A stretch of DNA of 64,000 nt from Deltaproteobacteria bacterium. Its GTDB lineage: Bacteria > Myxococcota_A > UBA9160 > UBA6930. The DNA is taken from assembly GCA_029261795.1 (NCBI GenBank), contig JAJDAP010000108.1, forward strand, positions 20,915 to 84,914, in the 5' to 3' direction. The notes beneath the pieces are model-generated. The model saw only the letters and a program-made list of their open reading frames with translations, was not told where the DNA came from and did not search any database. Each line of letters begins with the position of its first letter. Positions within the stretch are counted from its first letter, which is position 1. A program made the position numbers and the translations under genes. This document shows, piece by piece, positions 32,516-41,924 of this stretch.

Positions 32516-34948
32516 ATGCGTTCCCATCCCAAGTTCAGCACCGTTCACGGTTCCCAGACGTGGCGGCGATGGCCGGTGCTCGCATTGGCGATGGCGCTTC
32601 TCCTTTTCACGGCTTCGTGTGGCGGCGGCGCCGACCCGGTGGCCGAGGCCCAGGCCCTCTATGAGCAGGGCCAGCTGGCGGATGCGGTCGCCACCCTCGA
32701 GGGTGAACTCGACAAGAACCCGTCGAACGCCGAAGCGAATTACCAACTGGGCACGATCTATGTTGCCGAGCGGAAGTTCCCGCTGGCGCTGTGGCCACTG
32801 CGCAAGGCATCGGAATCCGACGCCCCGGTCGCGCTGCAAGCCGGCCTGCTACTCGGCAATCTGCTCTTGGCGACCGGCCAGTCGGAAGAGGCCATCAACG
32901 TCGCCACCGGGTTGCTCGAGCAGGATGGCACGAACTCGGCGGCGCGGATCATGCGGGCCCAGGCGAAACTCGACCTGAGCCAGTGGACCGACGCGCTGGC
33001 CGACACGGAGATCCTGCTGGTCGAGACCCCGCGCGACTACACGACGCTCCACACGCACACCACCGCACTCTCTGAACTGGGCCGCTACGACGAAGCAGAG
33101 CAGTACCTCGAAGCGCTCTACCAGGTTGCGCTGGACGATTTCCCGGTGAAGGCGCCCAACATCTGTATCTCGGTGGCGAGCTTCCTGGACGAGATTCGAG
33201 AAGAACGGACGCGCGCCAAAGAGAAGGCCCTCGAGTGTTTCGAGGCCCATCCGGACAGCGAGATCGTGCTCGAGTGGGCGGTGTGGCTTCATGACGCATC
33301 GGAGGAGTCCGAGGCTGCAGACGCGGTGCTGGTGAAGGCGACCGATCTGGCCCCGCACCGGCTAGGGCTCTGGCAGATGCGCGCCGAACGTCTCCAGCGC
33401 CGCGGCGACACCGCCGAGGCGATCGACGTCTTGAAGCAGGCGGCTGAACTGCTCGACACACCCACGGCCTGGAACGTGTACTCGGGCATGCTCAGTTCTG
33501 CAGGCGAGAACGAACGGGCCATCCAAGCGCTCGAGCGCGGCATCGACGTAGCAGGCGACGACGAGGCGATGAGCTTCGTCAAAGCCGACCTGCTGACCAC
33601 GGTCGGTCGCTACGACGAGGCGCGAACCCTGGCAGACTCGCTTTCCGAGCTGGCCTACCGGAATTTCATCCTTGGGCGGATCGCAGACGCCGAAGGACAT
33701 CCAGAGGAAGCCCTGGCGTTGCTCGAGAAGGGCCTCGAGGTCTGGCCCAACAATGCCCAGGCCCGCTACAACGCCGGCCTGCTGGCCCAGAGGCTCGGCA
33801 AGATCTCGCTCGCGCTCGAGCACTACCGGGAAGCCACACGGGCGGATGCAGAGGCCACCGATGCGGCCCTGCGCATGGCCGAACTCTTGCTGACGACCGG
33901 ACAGTATGGGGCGGCCAATGATCTTGCGGTGCGTCATGCGGAGAACCGCCCGTGGGACGCCTATCTTCCGCTGGTCGGGGCGGAGGCGGCGCTTCGCGCC
34001 GGCAACCCCACCGATGCGCGCAAGATCTACGTCGACATCGTCGAGGGGCGTCACGGTCTCACGCTCGAGGCGGCACTCGGCGTCGCCATGGTCGAGCGAG
34101 AGACGACCGGACCGGAAGCGGCGGCACAGGTGATTCGCGACGCGAAGCTCGACTGGGCGGATCCGGCCAACGACCGCGCACTGGTTGCCCTGGTCGGGGA
34201 TCTCGTCGGGTCCGGAGATGTTGCTGGCGCCAAGGCCGAGCTGGCGCGTGCCATTGCAAGCCGCCCCGATGCCGCCCTGCTGCAAGTCATCGCCGGTGAC
34301 GTTCACGTCGCATCCGGCGCACGGGATCCGGCGCAAGCCGCGTACGATCGGGCCGTCGCCCTCGAGCCGGGGCTCGGCGCCGCGATCAAGGGCCAGGCGA
34401 CAGTTGCCGTGTTGCGCAAGGATCTGGAGGGCGCCGTGGTCCTGTTCGATGCGGCAGCCAAAGCGGACACCCCGGACCGGGCGGCCGCTTATCACGCGGC
34501 CCAGATCGTGCTCGAACTCGACAAGCGCGACGAGGCGATCGCCCGCTTGCGCGCCTACCTTCTAGTGGTTCCGGGCGCCGCCAATGCAGCCAACGATCTC
34601 GCCTGGCTGCTCGCGAGCGAGAAGCAGGATCTCGACTACGCCCTGGAGCTGGCCAAACGCGCCGTTCGGGTGCTGCCCTCGGCAGACTCGTACGACACCC
34701 TGGGTGCGGTTCACATGGCGCGCGGCGTCCCGAAGCTCGCGATACGTGCCTACCAGCAGGGGCTTCGCCTGGATCCGTCTGCCGCGGGCATCCGATACCG
34801 GCTCGCGCTCGCTCAGGATGCGGACGGGCGCACGGTCGCCGCCCTCGAATCGCTCCGAGCCGCGCTCGATCTCGGCGACTTCCCTGAAGCGGAGCAGGCG
34901 AAACTCCGCCTCGCCCAGTTCGAACAGTCGGCCGGGAGCGCGCAATGA
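32516..34948 (+). CDS. TPR-repeat lipoprotein (PrsT-like)
   Basis: It has 810 residues. A basic N-terminus and hydrophobic stretch lead to a lipobox (LLLFTASCGGG), so it is a lipoprotein. The rest is tandem tetratricopeptide repeats, such as AQALYEQGQLADAVATLEGE and ANYQLGTIYVAERKFPLALW, of about 34 residues. TPR lipoproteins of this size accompany PEP-CTERM/exosortase systems (PrsT family), fitting the neighbours. They act as scaffolds in exopolysaccharide or surface export. The ATG at 32516 follows GAGGAGG by 11 nt. It overlaps the next gene by 4 bp (ATGA 34945-34948). Confidence 0.85.
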   Translation: MRSHPKFSTVHGSQTWRRWPVLALAMALLLFTASCGGGADPVAEAQALYEQGQLADAVATLEGELDKNPSNAEANYQLGTIYVAERKFPLALWPLRKASESDAPVALQAGLLLGNLLLATGQSEEAINVATGLLEQDGTNSAARIMRAQAKLDLSQWTDALADTEILLVETPRDYTTLHTHTTALSELGRYDEAEQYLEALYQVALDDFPVKAPNICISVASFLDEIREERTRAKEKALECFEAHPDSEIVLEWAVWLHDASEESEAADAVLVKATDLAPHRLGLWQMRAERLQRRGDTAEAIDVLKQAAELLDTPTAWNVYSGMLSSAGENERAIQALERGIDVAGDDEAMSFVKADLLTTVGRYDEARTLADSLSELAYRNFILGRIADAEGHPEEALALLEKGLEVWPNNAQARYNAGLLAQRLGKISLALEHYREATRADAEATDAALRMAELLLTTGQYGAANDLAVRHAENRPWDAYLPLVGAEAALRAGNPTDARKIYVDIVEGRHGLTLEAALGVAMVERETTGPEAAAQVIRDAKLDWADPANDRALVALVGDLVGSGDVAGAKAELARAIASRPDAALLQVIAGDVHVASGARDPAQAAYDRAVALEPGLGAAIKGQATVAVLRKDLEGAVVLFDAAAKADTPDRAAAYHAAQIVLELDKRDEAIARLRAYLLVVPGAANAANDLAWLLASEKQDLDYALELAKRAVRVLPSADSYDTLGAVHMARGVPKLAIRAYQQGLRLDPSAAGIRYRLALAQDADGRTVAALESLRAALDLGDFPEAEQAKLRLAQFEQSAGSAQ

Positions 34949-37377
34949 TCCGGACCGCAAGCAGCGCGCTCGGCCTCGGCCTTGTGCTGATGTTCGGCTG
35001 GGGTTGTACCTCCGAAGAGGCCCGGTTTGCCGAGGCCTTGCAGGAAGCAGAGGCCTACACCGAGCGCCAGGAATTCGGCAAGGCCGAGGTTGCGCTTCGC
35101 AGCGCGCTTCAGCTCCAGCCCAACAACGCTGACGTGAATGAGCGCCTGGCCAGGGTATTGGAGCGGAAACTCGAGTTCGCTGATGCGATCTTCTACTTCG
35201 AGGAAGCCTATCGGCTCGACCCCGACCAGGCCTCTGCAGCGCTCGGCCTTGCACGACTATTGCTAGGCGATGATCTCACGAGGTCCGAAGAACTTGTCGC
35301 AGCGGTGCTGGAACGGGACCCCGCGAATGCCCGCGCCTACGTTTCGCGCTCCTCGATCGCCCTGATCGACGAGGACGTCGACGAAGCGCTGGCCGCGGCG
35401 ACGACTGCGACGGAGCTCGATCCCGAGGACGCCCGGACCTGGTTCGCCCTGGCCACCGTGTACCAGGCCCGGATTCGCCAGGCGCGACTCGACCGCGAGG
35501 AGGTGCGGCTCGCGGACTTCGAAGCCGCCGAGGTTGCATTGCTGCGCGCCATCGAAATCGAGGGGCCGCTGTCTCTCGTCGCACACGAACGGGCCCGAAT
35601 CATCTCGTCCTGGCCTGGCCGGGCCGAGGAGGCCGGCCCACTGCTCCGCGAATTGATCGAGTCGCCGGAGGCGGCTCTGGAGGTCCGGCAGGCTGCGGCA
35701 CGCACCTATTTCGAGTTCGGTATGCGTCGCGATGACGTGGCCGCCGTGCGGCTCAGTGTCCCGGTTCTCGTGGATGCGAACAAGGAATCGACCGAGGCAT
35801 GGGAGGCCTGGGCGCGCGTCGAGGAAACCGCGGAACGCGGGGCCGGCGAAGCCGTGTTCCGCAAGTACGTCGAAACGCGCCCCGGTGACGTCCGCGCCTA
35901 CGAACATCTGGCGGACTACATGGCGATCACTGGCCGTCGTGACGAGGCCGTCGGCTTCCTCGAGACATCGGCCAGGAAGTTCTCCGAACCGTCGGTCCTG
36001 TTGTCCCGAGCCGTGATCGTGCGAATGGAAAACGGCGATCGGGCGAATGCGGGCGCCGCCTACGAGGCGTTGGCGAACGAATTCCCGAACGCTCCCCACA
36101 CGCGCCTGGTCGAGGCGCGGATCGCCTTCAATTCGGGGGAATACGGGCGCTCGGCAGATCTCTATCGGCTTCTGGCGACAGAGATTCCCTCGGTCGAGGT
36201 CTTCCGCTTTCTCTCCCTCTCGGAGCTTTATCTCGGGAATCTCCCCGCCGCCGAGGAGGCGATTCGAAACGCCATGAGCCTGCGCTCCGGCTTCGAACCG
36301 AGCCTGGCGCGAATCCGTGCGCGGATTCGATACGACGCCCGGGACTGGACACCGGTGATTCGCGTGCTCCGGAACATCGTGCGACACGGTTACCGGCTTC
36401 GCCCGGCCGAGCGGGTCTGGCTCGCCGAGGCGAACTACGGCAACGGCAACGCCAAGGCCGGCCGAAGGGTTCTCGAGAAGCTGCTGGCCGAAGAGGCAGC
36501 GCCGCTCCAAGCGGTTCTCGCGTTCGCTCGTCACGAAGCCGGCACCGACCCGGAGGCGGTGGCCGCGGTACTCGAAGCCGCCAAGGGCCGCCATCCGGAG
36601 AACCTGGGGCTTCGGGTCGTGGAGGCTCGCCTGGCTGCCTCGCGGGGCGACGTCGAACGGGCCAGCGAGATCGTCGAGGAACTGATCGGGGCGGGCGACT
36701 CACCGCCGATCGCTGCGCTCCTGCTTCGCGGCCGCCTGCGCCTGGCCGCCAATGATCTCGATGGCGCCAATGGGGACGCGCGTCAGGTCCTCGATCTCGA
36801 CCCGGGCAACGCGGCGGCGACCCGACTGATGCTGCAGGCGCTCGGTCGCGCAGATCGCATCCCCGAGCTGATTGCAACACTCGAGATCGAAGCCGAAGCG
36901 GGCAAACTCGAACTCGTGGGCAAGCGCACCCTGGCTTCGCTCCACTCCTCCAATGGAGATACCGACCGAGCCATTCAACTCTACGAAGAGATCTTCGAAG
37001 AGGCGCCCGAAGACGGTTGGACCATGAATGCCCTGGCCTATCTGCTGGCGCGGCGCGGCGACTCGCTCGACCGCGCGCTCGATCTGGCGCGTTCCGCTGT
37101 CGCCAAGATCCCCGACAACCCGCAGACCGTCGACACGCTGGGCTTCGTGTTCCTCGCCAAGGGTTTGCTCGAGCCGGCTCTCGGCCAATTCGATCACGCG
37201 CTCGAAGTGGCGACCGGGAACAACACTTCCCTGCTCGCGACGTTGCGCGCCCACCGCGGCCTGGCCCTCGAGCGTCTCGGGCGCCTGGCCGACGCGGAGG
37301 TCGAATACGCGCTCGCCCGGGAACTCGATCCGGAACTCGACCTGGCGGAACAGGCGCCTGCCTCGGCCGGTACATGA
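34945..37377 (+). CDS. Second TPR-repeat lipoprotein
   Basis: This 810-residue protein has a short signal with a lipobox (LVLMFGWGCTSEE) and then TPR repeats throughout, including AEVALRSALQLQPNNADVNE near residues 47-66, DAIFYFEEAYRLDPDQASA, and a C-terminal set with RAIQLYEEIFEEAPEDGWTM. It is translationally coupled to both neighbours by ATGA overlaps. Its repeat architecture mirrors that of the upstream protein, with the same total length, so the two may be paralogues that work in one complex on the periplasmic side of the inner membrane. Confidence 0.85.
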   Translation: MIRTASSALGLGLVLMFGWGCTSEEARFAEALQEAEAYTERQEFGKAEVALRSALQLQPNNADVNERLARVLERKLEFADAIFYFEEAYRLDPDQASAALGLARLLLGDDLTRSEELVAAVLERDPANARAYVSRSSIALIDEDVDEALAAATTATELDPEDARTWFALATVYQARIRQARLDREEVRLADFEAAEVALLRAIEIEGPLSLVAHERARIISSWPGRAEEAGPLLRELIESPEAALEVRQAAARTYFEFGMRRDDVAAVRLSVPVLVDANKESTEAWEAWARVEETAERGAGEAVFRKYVETRPGDVRAYEHLADYMAITGRRDEAVGFLETSARKFSEPSVLLSRAVIVRMENGDRANAGAAYEALANEFPNAPHTRLVEARIAFNSGEYGRSADLYRLLATEIPSVEVFRFLSLSELYLGNLPAAEEAIRNAMSLRSGFEPSLARIRARIRYDARDWTPVIRVLRNIVRHGYRLRPAERVWLAEANYGNGNAKAGRRVLEKLLAEEAAPLQAVLAFARHEAGTDPEAVAAVLEAAKGRHPENLGLRVVEARLAASRGDVERASEIVEELIGAGDSPPIAALLLRGRLRLAANDLDGANGDARQVLDLDPGNAAATRLMLQALGRADRIPELIATLEIEAEAGKLELVGKRTLASLHSSNGDTDRAIQLYEEIFEEAPEDGWTMNALAYLLARRGDSLDRALDLARSAVAKIPDNPQTVDTLGFVFLAKGLLEPALGQFDHALEVATGNNTSLLATLRAHRGLALERLGRLADAEVEYALARELDPELDLAEQAPASAGT

Positions 37378-40376
37378 ACGAGCCCCGACCCCGGGCACTC
37401 GCGGGTCTCACGGTCTGCTTCTTCCTCTCCGGCCTCGCGGCTCTCGTCTACCAGACGGCATGGACCCGCGAACTGGCCTTCGTATTCGGGACATCAGAGC
37501 TTGCCGTGGCAACGGTGCTCGCCGCCTACATGGCCGGCCTCGCTGCCGGGGCAGCTCTGGCGGGCAGGCTGGCGCCGCGCATTCGTCGGCCGGTCCTCGC
37601 CTACGGTTGGCTGGAACTCGGGGTGGCTGTGGCAGCGCTGCTCGTTCCCGTCGGTCTCGACGGCGCAACCCGGGTCCTGCTCGCGCTCTACGGCGGTGAA
37701 CCGGGTCTCCCGGATGCAAGCCATGCTGGCATCGGCGTCTTCTACGCTGCTGTCGCATTCGGTCTGCTGATGGTGCCAACGCTCTTCATGGGCGCCACGC
37801 TTCCCCTGTTGGTTCGCCACGCCGTAGGCCGCGACGATGAGTTGGGCCAGCAGGTCAGTCGACTCTACGCCTTCAATACCGGGGGTGCGGTCGTGGGGAC
37901 GCTGCTGACAGCGTTCGTGCTGCTGCCACGCTTCGGTCTCGGGCAGACCGTCTGGATCGCGGTCGCCGTGAACGCGACCGTTTTCGGCGTGGCCGCATGG
38001 CTGGCCCGTCAGGTTCCCGCACCGGAAGCCGCGCCCGCGCGCGTATTCACCCCCGCAGCCGGCCGAGGTTGGGTGCTTCCGGCCGTGGCGCTCTCGGGTG
38101 TGGTTTCCTTTACAGGCGAGGTTCTCTGGACCCGATTGCTCTCGCACTTGCTAGGCGGAAGCGTGTACGCCTTCGCGACGATGCTCTCGAGCGTGCTGCT
38201 CGGGATCGCGCTCGGAGCTTCGGTCTCGTCGCGTTGGGCGGACAGCGCGGAACGCGCTGGCCGTGCCTTCGCGGGCGCGCAACTGGGTGCTGGCGTTTTC
38301 TCGGTCCTTGCCTTCCTGGCGGTCGCGGCGCTTCCAGGCGTCCTGCCCCAGAACCTGGATCCGTACGCGGCGCTCGGGTTGGGCGCGATCGTTTGCGCAG
38401 GGATCCTGCTCCCCGGCTCGCTCTGCTTCGGCGCGACGTATCCGTTGGCCGTCCGGGTGCTGGCCTCGTCCGCGGGCGAAGCCGGCCCGGCAAGTGCCCG
38501 GGTCTACACGTGGAACACCGGCGGTGCGATCGTCGGAGCGCTCTCGGCGGCCTACTGGACGCTGCCGGTATTGGGCTTCGAGGGGACTTTGCTATTCGCC
38601 GTCGGATTGAACATGGCGTTGGCGGTGGCAGCGGCCATGGCGATGGGTCCGAGGCGCAGCGTGTTCAGGTTCGCCGGCCTCGCCGCTGCACTGCTCCTCG
38701 CCGTCGTGATGATCCCCCCGCCGGAAGCGCTTCTCCGGCACGGTCCGTTGGGTGGCTCGCAGGGTGTACTACGCGAAGTCCGGGTCGGTCGCAGCGCATC
38801 GGTCACCGTTTCCGAAGCCGGCGGCCGCTTCGATCTGCGGACCAACGGGTTGCCGGAATCCCGCATCCGCACGCCTGCCGCCCCGCCCGGCGAGTTGATG
38901 ATTGCGCGTTGGATGGGCGCACTTCCGAGCGTGTTGCGGCCCTCGACGCGGAGTCTGGTGGTCGTCGGACTCGGCGGCGGCGTCTCGCTCGAACGGGTTC
39001 CGGCCGCGGTCGAAGAGATTCACGTCATCGAACTGGAAGCCGAGGTGGTTGCCGCGAACCGTTCGCTCGCTGCTTCGCGGGCGATCGATCCGCTTTCCGA
39101 CCCGCGCGTCTCCATCCATGAGAACGATGCCCGGAGTGCGTTGTTGCTGAGCGGCGATCACTTCGATGCCGTGGTCGCCCAGGCCTCGCATCCCTGGACA
39201 GCCGGTTCGGCGCATCTCTACACCCGCGAGTTCTTCGGCCTCGTGGCCTCACGACTTCGGCCAGGGGGCGTCTTCATCCAGTGGATGGGCGCGACCTATG
39301 TGAACGAGCCCTTGCTGCGCACGCTGGTCGCGACGTTGGTCGACACCTGGCCCCACGTTCGGGTCTATCAGCCCTACAGCGAGAGCTTCCTGTTCGTGGC
39401 GTCGGATCAGCCGTTCGCGCCGAGTTCCGAGGTCGACGCCTTCCATGCCCGAGACCCGGTTTCGGCCCGCGGCGTGGGTCTGGTTCGCGCCGATGATCTC
39501 GATGTGGCCCTCTACCTGGGCGACGAGGACGCGCCAATCTTCGCCGCCGGGGCCGAGCTGTGTACCGACGATCGGAACCTGCTGCAGATGCGTTCGCCGT
39601 TCGTACGTGGAAGTTCGAACTCGATCGCTGCGCTGGGAGCGCCCGGGACAGGCGTGACGCATCCGGCGACCCTCGGTCGCCTCCGTTCCTTGCTCGACCG
39701 TGCCAGCGTCTCCGAAGCCAGCGAACTTGCGGAGCGGGTGCCAGGCAAGGATCGCGCTGTTGCCAAGGCGCTGGGCGCCGTGGCCCTGCGGCGGTTCGCG
39801 CCCGCAAGGCGTGCCGTGCGACAAGCCCTCGAGGCGAACCCCGAGCGACCCGAGGCGCGCGCGTCGGCCTACCTGCTCGCCGCCTTGCAGGCGTCCGAGG
39901 CGATCGAAATCAGCCCGCCCTACCGCGACGCGGAAGCCGCCATCGCCGCCGCTCTCGTCGCCCGCGATGCGGACTCGCTCGAGACATTCAGGGGCCTGGA
40001 CGACCAACTCGCCGGCATCGCATGGGGTGATCCACTCCACCGCGCAGCACTCGAGCTGCGCATCGTTGCCCGAGCGCGCGGCGGTGAGGCCGCCGGAATC
40101 CTGTCGCTCGTCGACGAAGCACTGCCCGTCTATCGGGTCGATGCGGGCCTGTTGCTCCATCGAGCCCGAGCGGCGGCGGCGCTTGGGGAGACGGAAACCC
40201 TGTTGAGTTCCCTCGAAGCGCTGACGAGCCCGGGGGGCAGCCGAAAGGCCAACATTTCGGATCTTCTCCAGCTGCGCAGCATTCTCGAGAGCGCCGACCT
40301 GCCGCCTGAAGCCCAGGACCGGGCGCACGCGCTGAATGAGCACGTGTCGCGGTTGCTGACCAATCAACGGTCCTAG
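37374..40376 (+). CDS. Fused membrane transporter-like/spermidine synthase-like protein
   Basis: The 1000-residue protein has an N-terminal block of many hydrophobic segments (about 1-460) with the motif GTSELAVATVLAAYMAGLAA, and NTGGAVVGTLLTAFVLLPRF repeated as NTGGAIVGALSAAY. This is the 'fused MFS/spermidine synthase' domain. A class I SAM-binding region follows (SLVVVGLGGGVSLERVPAAV near 526-545, LRPGGVFIQWMG near 626). The C-terminal about 250 residues look like helical TPR-type repeats. Transfer of an aminopropyl or related group at the membrane is inferred from family only. It is the last gene of the ATGA-coupled trio. Confidence 0.8.
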   Translation: MNEPRPRALAGLTVCFFLSGLAALVYQTAWTRELAFVFGTSELAVATVLAAYMAGLAAGAALAGRLAPRIRRPVLAYGWLELGVAVAALLVPVGLDGATRVLLALYGGEPGLPDASHAGIGVFYAAVAFGLLMVPTLFMGATLPLLVRHAVGRDDELGQQVSRLYAFNTGGAVVGTLLTAFVLLPRFGLGQTVWIAVAVNATVFGVAAWLARQVPAPEAAPARVFTPAAGRGWVLPAVALSGVVSFTGEVLWTRLLSHLLGGSVYAFATMLSSVLLGIALGASVSSRWADSAERAGRAFAGAQLGAGVFSVLAFLAVAALPGVLPQNLDPYAALGLGAIVCAGILLPGSLCFGATYPLAVRVLASSAGEAGPASARVYTWNTGGAIVGALSAAYWTLPVLGFEGTLLFAVGLNMALAVAAAMAMGPRRSVFRFAGLAAALLLAVVMIPPPEALLRHGPLGGSQGVLREVRVGRSASVTVSEAGGRFDLRTNGLPESRIRTPAAPPGELMIARWMGALPSVLRPSTRSLVVVGLGGGVSLERVPAAVEEIHVIELEAEVVAANRSLAASRAIDPLSDPRVSIHENDARSALLLSGDHFDAVVAQASHPWTAGSAHLYTREFFGLVASRLRPGGVFIQWMGATYVNEPLLRTLVATLVDTWPHVRVYQPYSESFLFVASDQPFAPSSEVDAFHARDPVSARGVGLVRADDLDVALYLGDEDAPIFAAGAELCTDDRNLLQMRSPFVRGSSNSIAALGAPGTGVTHPATLGRLRSLLDRASVSEASELAERVPGKDRAVAKALGAVALRRFAPARRAVRQALEANPERPEARASAYLLAALQASEAIEISPPYRDAEAAIAAALVARDADSLETFRGLDDQLAGIAWGDPLHRAALELRIVARARGGEAAGILSLVDEALPVYRVDAGLLLHRARAAAALGETETLLSSLEALTSPGGSRKANISDLLQLRSILESADLPPEAQDRAHALNEHVSRLLTNQRS

Positions 40377-40444
40377 TCCGACCTGGGGCCGGACCCCTTG
40401 TCCCGATCCGCCGACGCTTCCGCGATGGGTCCTAGACTCCGGGC

Positions 40445-41854
40445 GTGAGGATCGATCACGCCGAAATTCCCGGGGTTGGCAGCGGTTGTGTGCGGATCGC
40501 GGGCGGTCGGATCACCGAACTCGCGCCGCGGCTCGAAGCGATCCCGGGCGAGCCGTTCCTCGACGCAGACGGGGGCGCCTTGCTGCCGGGGCTTCACGAT
40601 CACCACCTCCACCTGTTGGCGATGGCGGCAGCGTTCGAGTCCGTGGCCTGCGGTCCGCCCAAGGTTCGAGACGCGGCGGGACTGCGCGCCGCATTGATGG
40701 CGGCGAGACCCGGCCATGACGGCTGGGTCCGGGGCGTCGACTATCATGAGAGCGTCGCCGGCCCACTCGACCGCGTACGCCTCGATGCGATGGGGCCGGA
40801 CCTTCCGCTGCGCATCCAACACCGGACCGGCGCCCTCTGGGTCGTGAATGCGGCCGGGCTCGCGGCGTTGGGTGTCGGTGCCGCCAGCTCCGACGAGCCG
40901 GAAGGTCTGGAGCGCGATTCGGCCGGGCGCGCCACGGGTCGGCTGTTCCGTTCGGACCTGTGGCTCCGCGAGCGGATCGGTGGGCTCGCTCCGCCGCTCG
41001 ATCGCGTCGGCCGCGCGCTCGCCCGCGCTGGCGTTACCGGCGTCACCGACGCGACCCCACACAACGGACCCGGCGAGGTGGCGCTCATCTCGCGTGAAGT
41101 CGAACGCGGCGCCTTGCCCCAGCACGTACAGTGGATGGGCGGTGTATCGCTGCCCGACGCGCCAGACGGCACCACCTGCTGGCGCAAGCTCGTGCTCGAT
41201 GAGCGCACGCTAAGGGCACCGCACGCGCTCGCTTTGGATATCGCAGGCGCCCACGATGCGGGGCGCCCGGTGGCGATTCACTGTGTCACCCGAGCCGAGT
41301 TGGTGGTCGCCTGCGCGGCGATCGAGCAAGCCGGCGCGGACCCGCGGGATCGGATCGAGCACGCTTCGGTGGCACCGCCGGATACCCTTACATGGTTGGC
41401 GCGCCTCGGCATCACGGTGGTGACCCAGCCCGGCTTCGTCTACGAGCGCGGCGATCGTTACCGCATCGACGTCGACCCGAACGACCGCGCTTGGCTCTAT
41501 CGATGCGCCGGCTTCGATCGCGCGGGAGTGCCGCTAGGCGCCGGAAGCGATGCGCCCTACGGCGCCCCGGACCCCTGGCGTGCCATGCAAGCGGCAGTGG
41601 ATCGCCGAACGATGGCCGGCGCAGCCCTGGGCGAGGCGGAAGCCATCACGCCGGAACGCGCGCTCTCGCTCTTTACCAGCGCGCCGGACCAGCCGGGAGG
41701 TGCGCCGCGAACGCTCGGTATCGGCAGCGTCGCGGATCTCTGCCTCCTCGATGCGCCCTGGTCGCGGGCGCGAGAGCGCCTCGCGAGCGACAGCGTGAGG
41801 GCAACGTTCCGCGCCGGCCGCTGCATCTGGGATGCGGACTCGCCCGCTTCCTGA
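40445..41854 (+). CDS. Amidohydrolase family protein (YtcJ/amidohydrolase-3-like)
   Basis: The 469-residue enzyme starts with GTG. The metal-binding pair is in PGLHDHHLHLLAMAAAF near residue 55. Downstream landmarks are HCVTRAELVVACAAIEQAGA near 280 and GAGSDAPYGAPDPWRAMQAA near 361, whose Asp is the final metal ligand. Members hydrolyse C-N bonds in amides, ureas or cyclic imides. The substrate cannot be told. The 68 bp before it contain GGGGCCGGACCCC (40385-40397), resembling half of the inverted-repeat end near 21.2 kb. Transcription toward the Rieske genes suggests one unit. Confidence 0.82.
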   Translation: MRIDHAEIPGVGSGCVRIAGGRITELAPRLEAIPGEPFLDADGGALLPGLHDHHLHLLAMAAAFESVACGPPKVRDAAGLRAALMAARPGHDGWVRGVDYHESVAGPLDRVRLDAMGPDLPLRIQHRTGALWVVNAAGLAALGVGAASSDEPEGLERDSAGRATGRLFRSDLWLRERIGGLAPPLDRVGRALARAGVTGVTDATPHNGPGEVALISREVERGALPQHVQWMGGVSLPDAPDGTTCWRKLVLDERTLRAPHALALDIAGAHDAGRPVAIHCVTRAELVVACAAIEQAGADPRDRIEHASVAPPDTLTWLARLGITVVTQPGFVYERGDRYRIDVDPNDRAWLYRCAGFDRAGVPLGAGSDAPYGAPDPWRAMQAAVDRRTMAGAALGEAEAITPERALSLFTSAPDQPGGAPRTLGIGSVADLCLLDAPWSRARERLASDSVRATFRAGRCIWDADSPAS

Positions 41855-41924
41855 CGCGCGGGAGCGGCGTTACCCTGACTCAGCCTGTGGCCTGCCCCAG
41901 CGCCACGAAGAAGTTGGAGTCGAG

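Noticed and set aside
40385-40397. GGGGCCGGACCCC as another copy of the hairpin element at 21.2 kb
   Set aside because: Only a short GC-rich imperfect palindrome is present; without arms or flanking similarity it could be chance in this GC-rich DNA.
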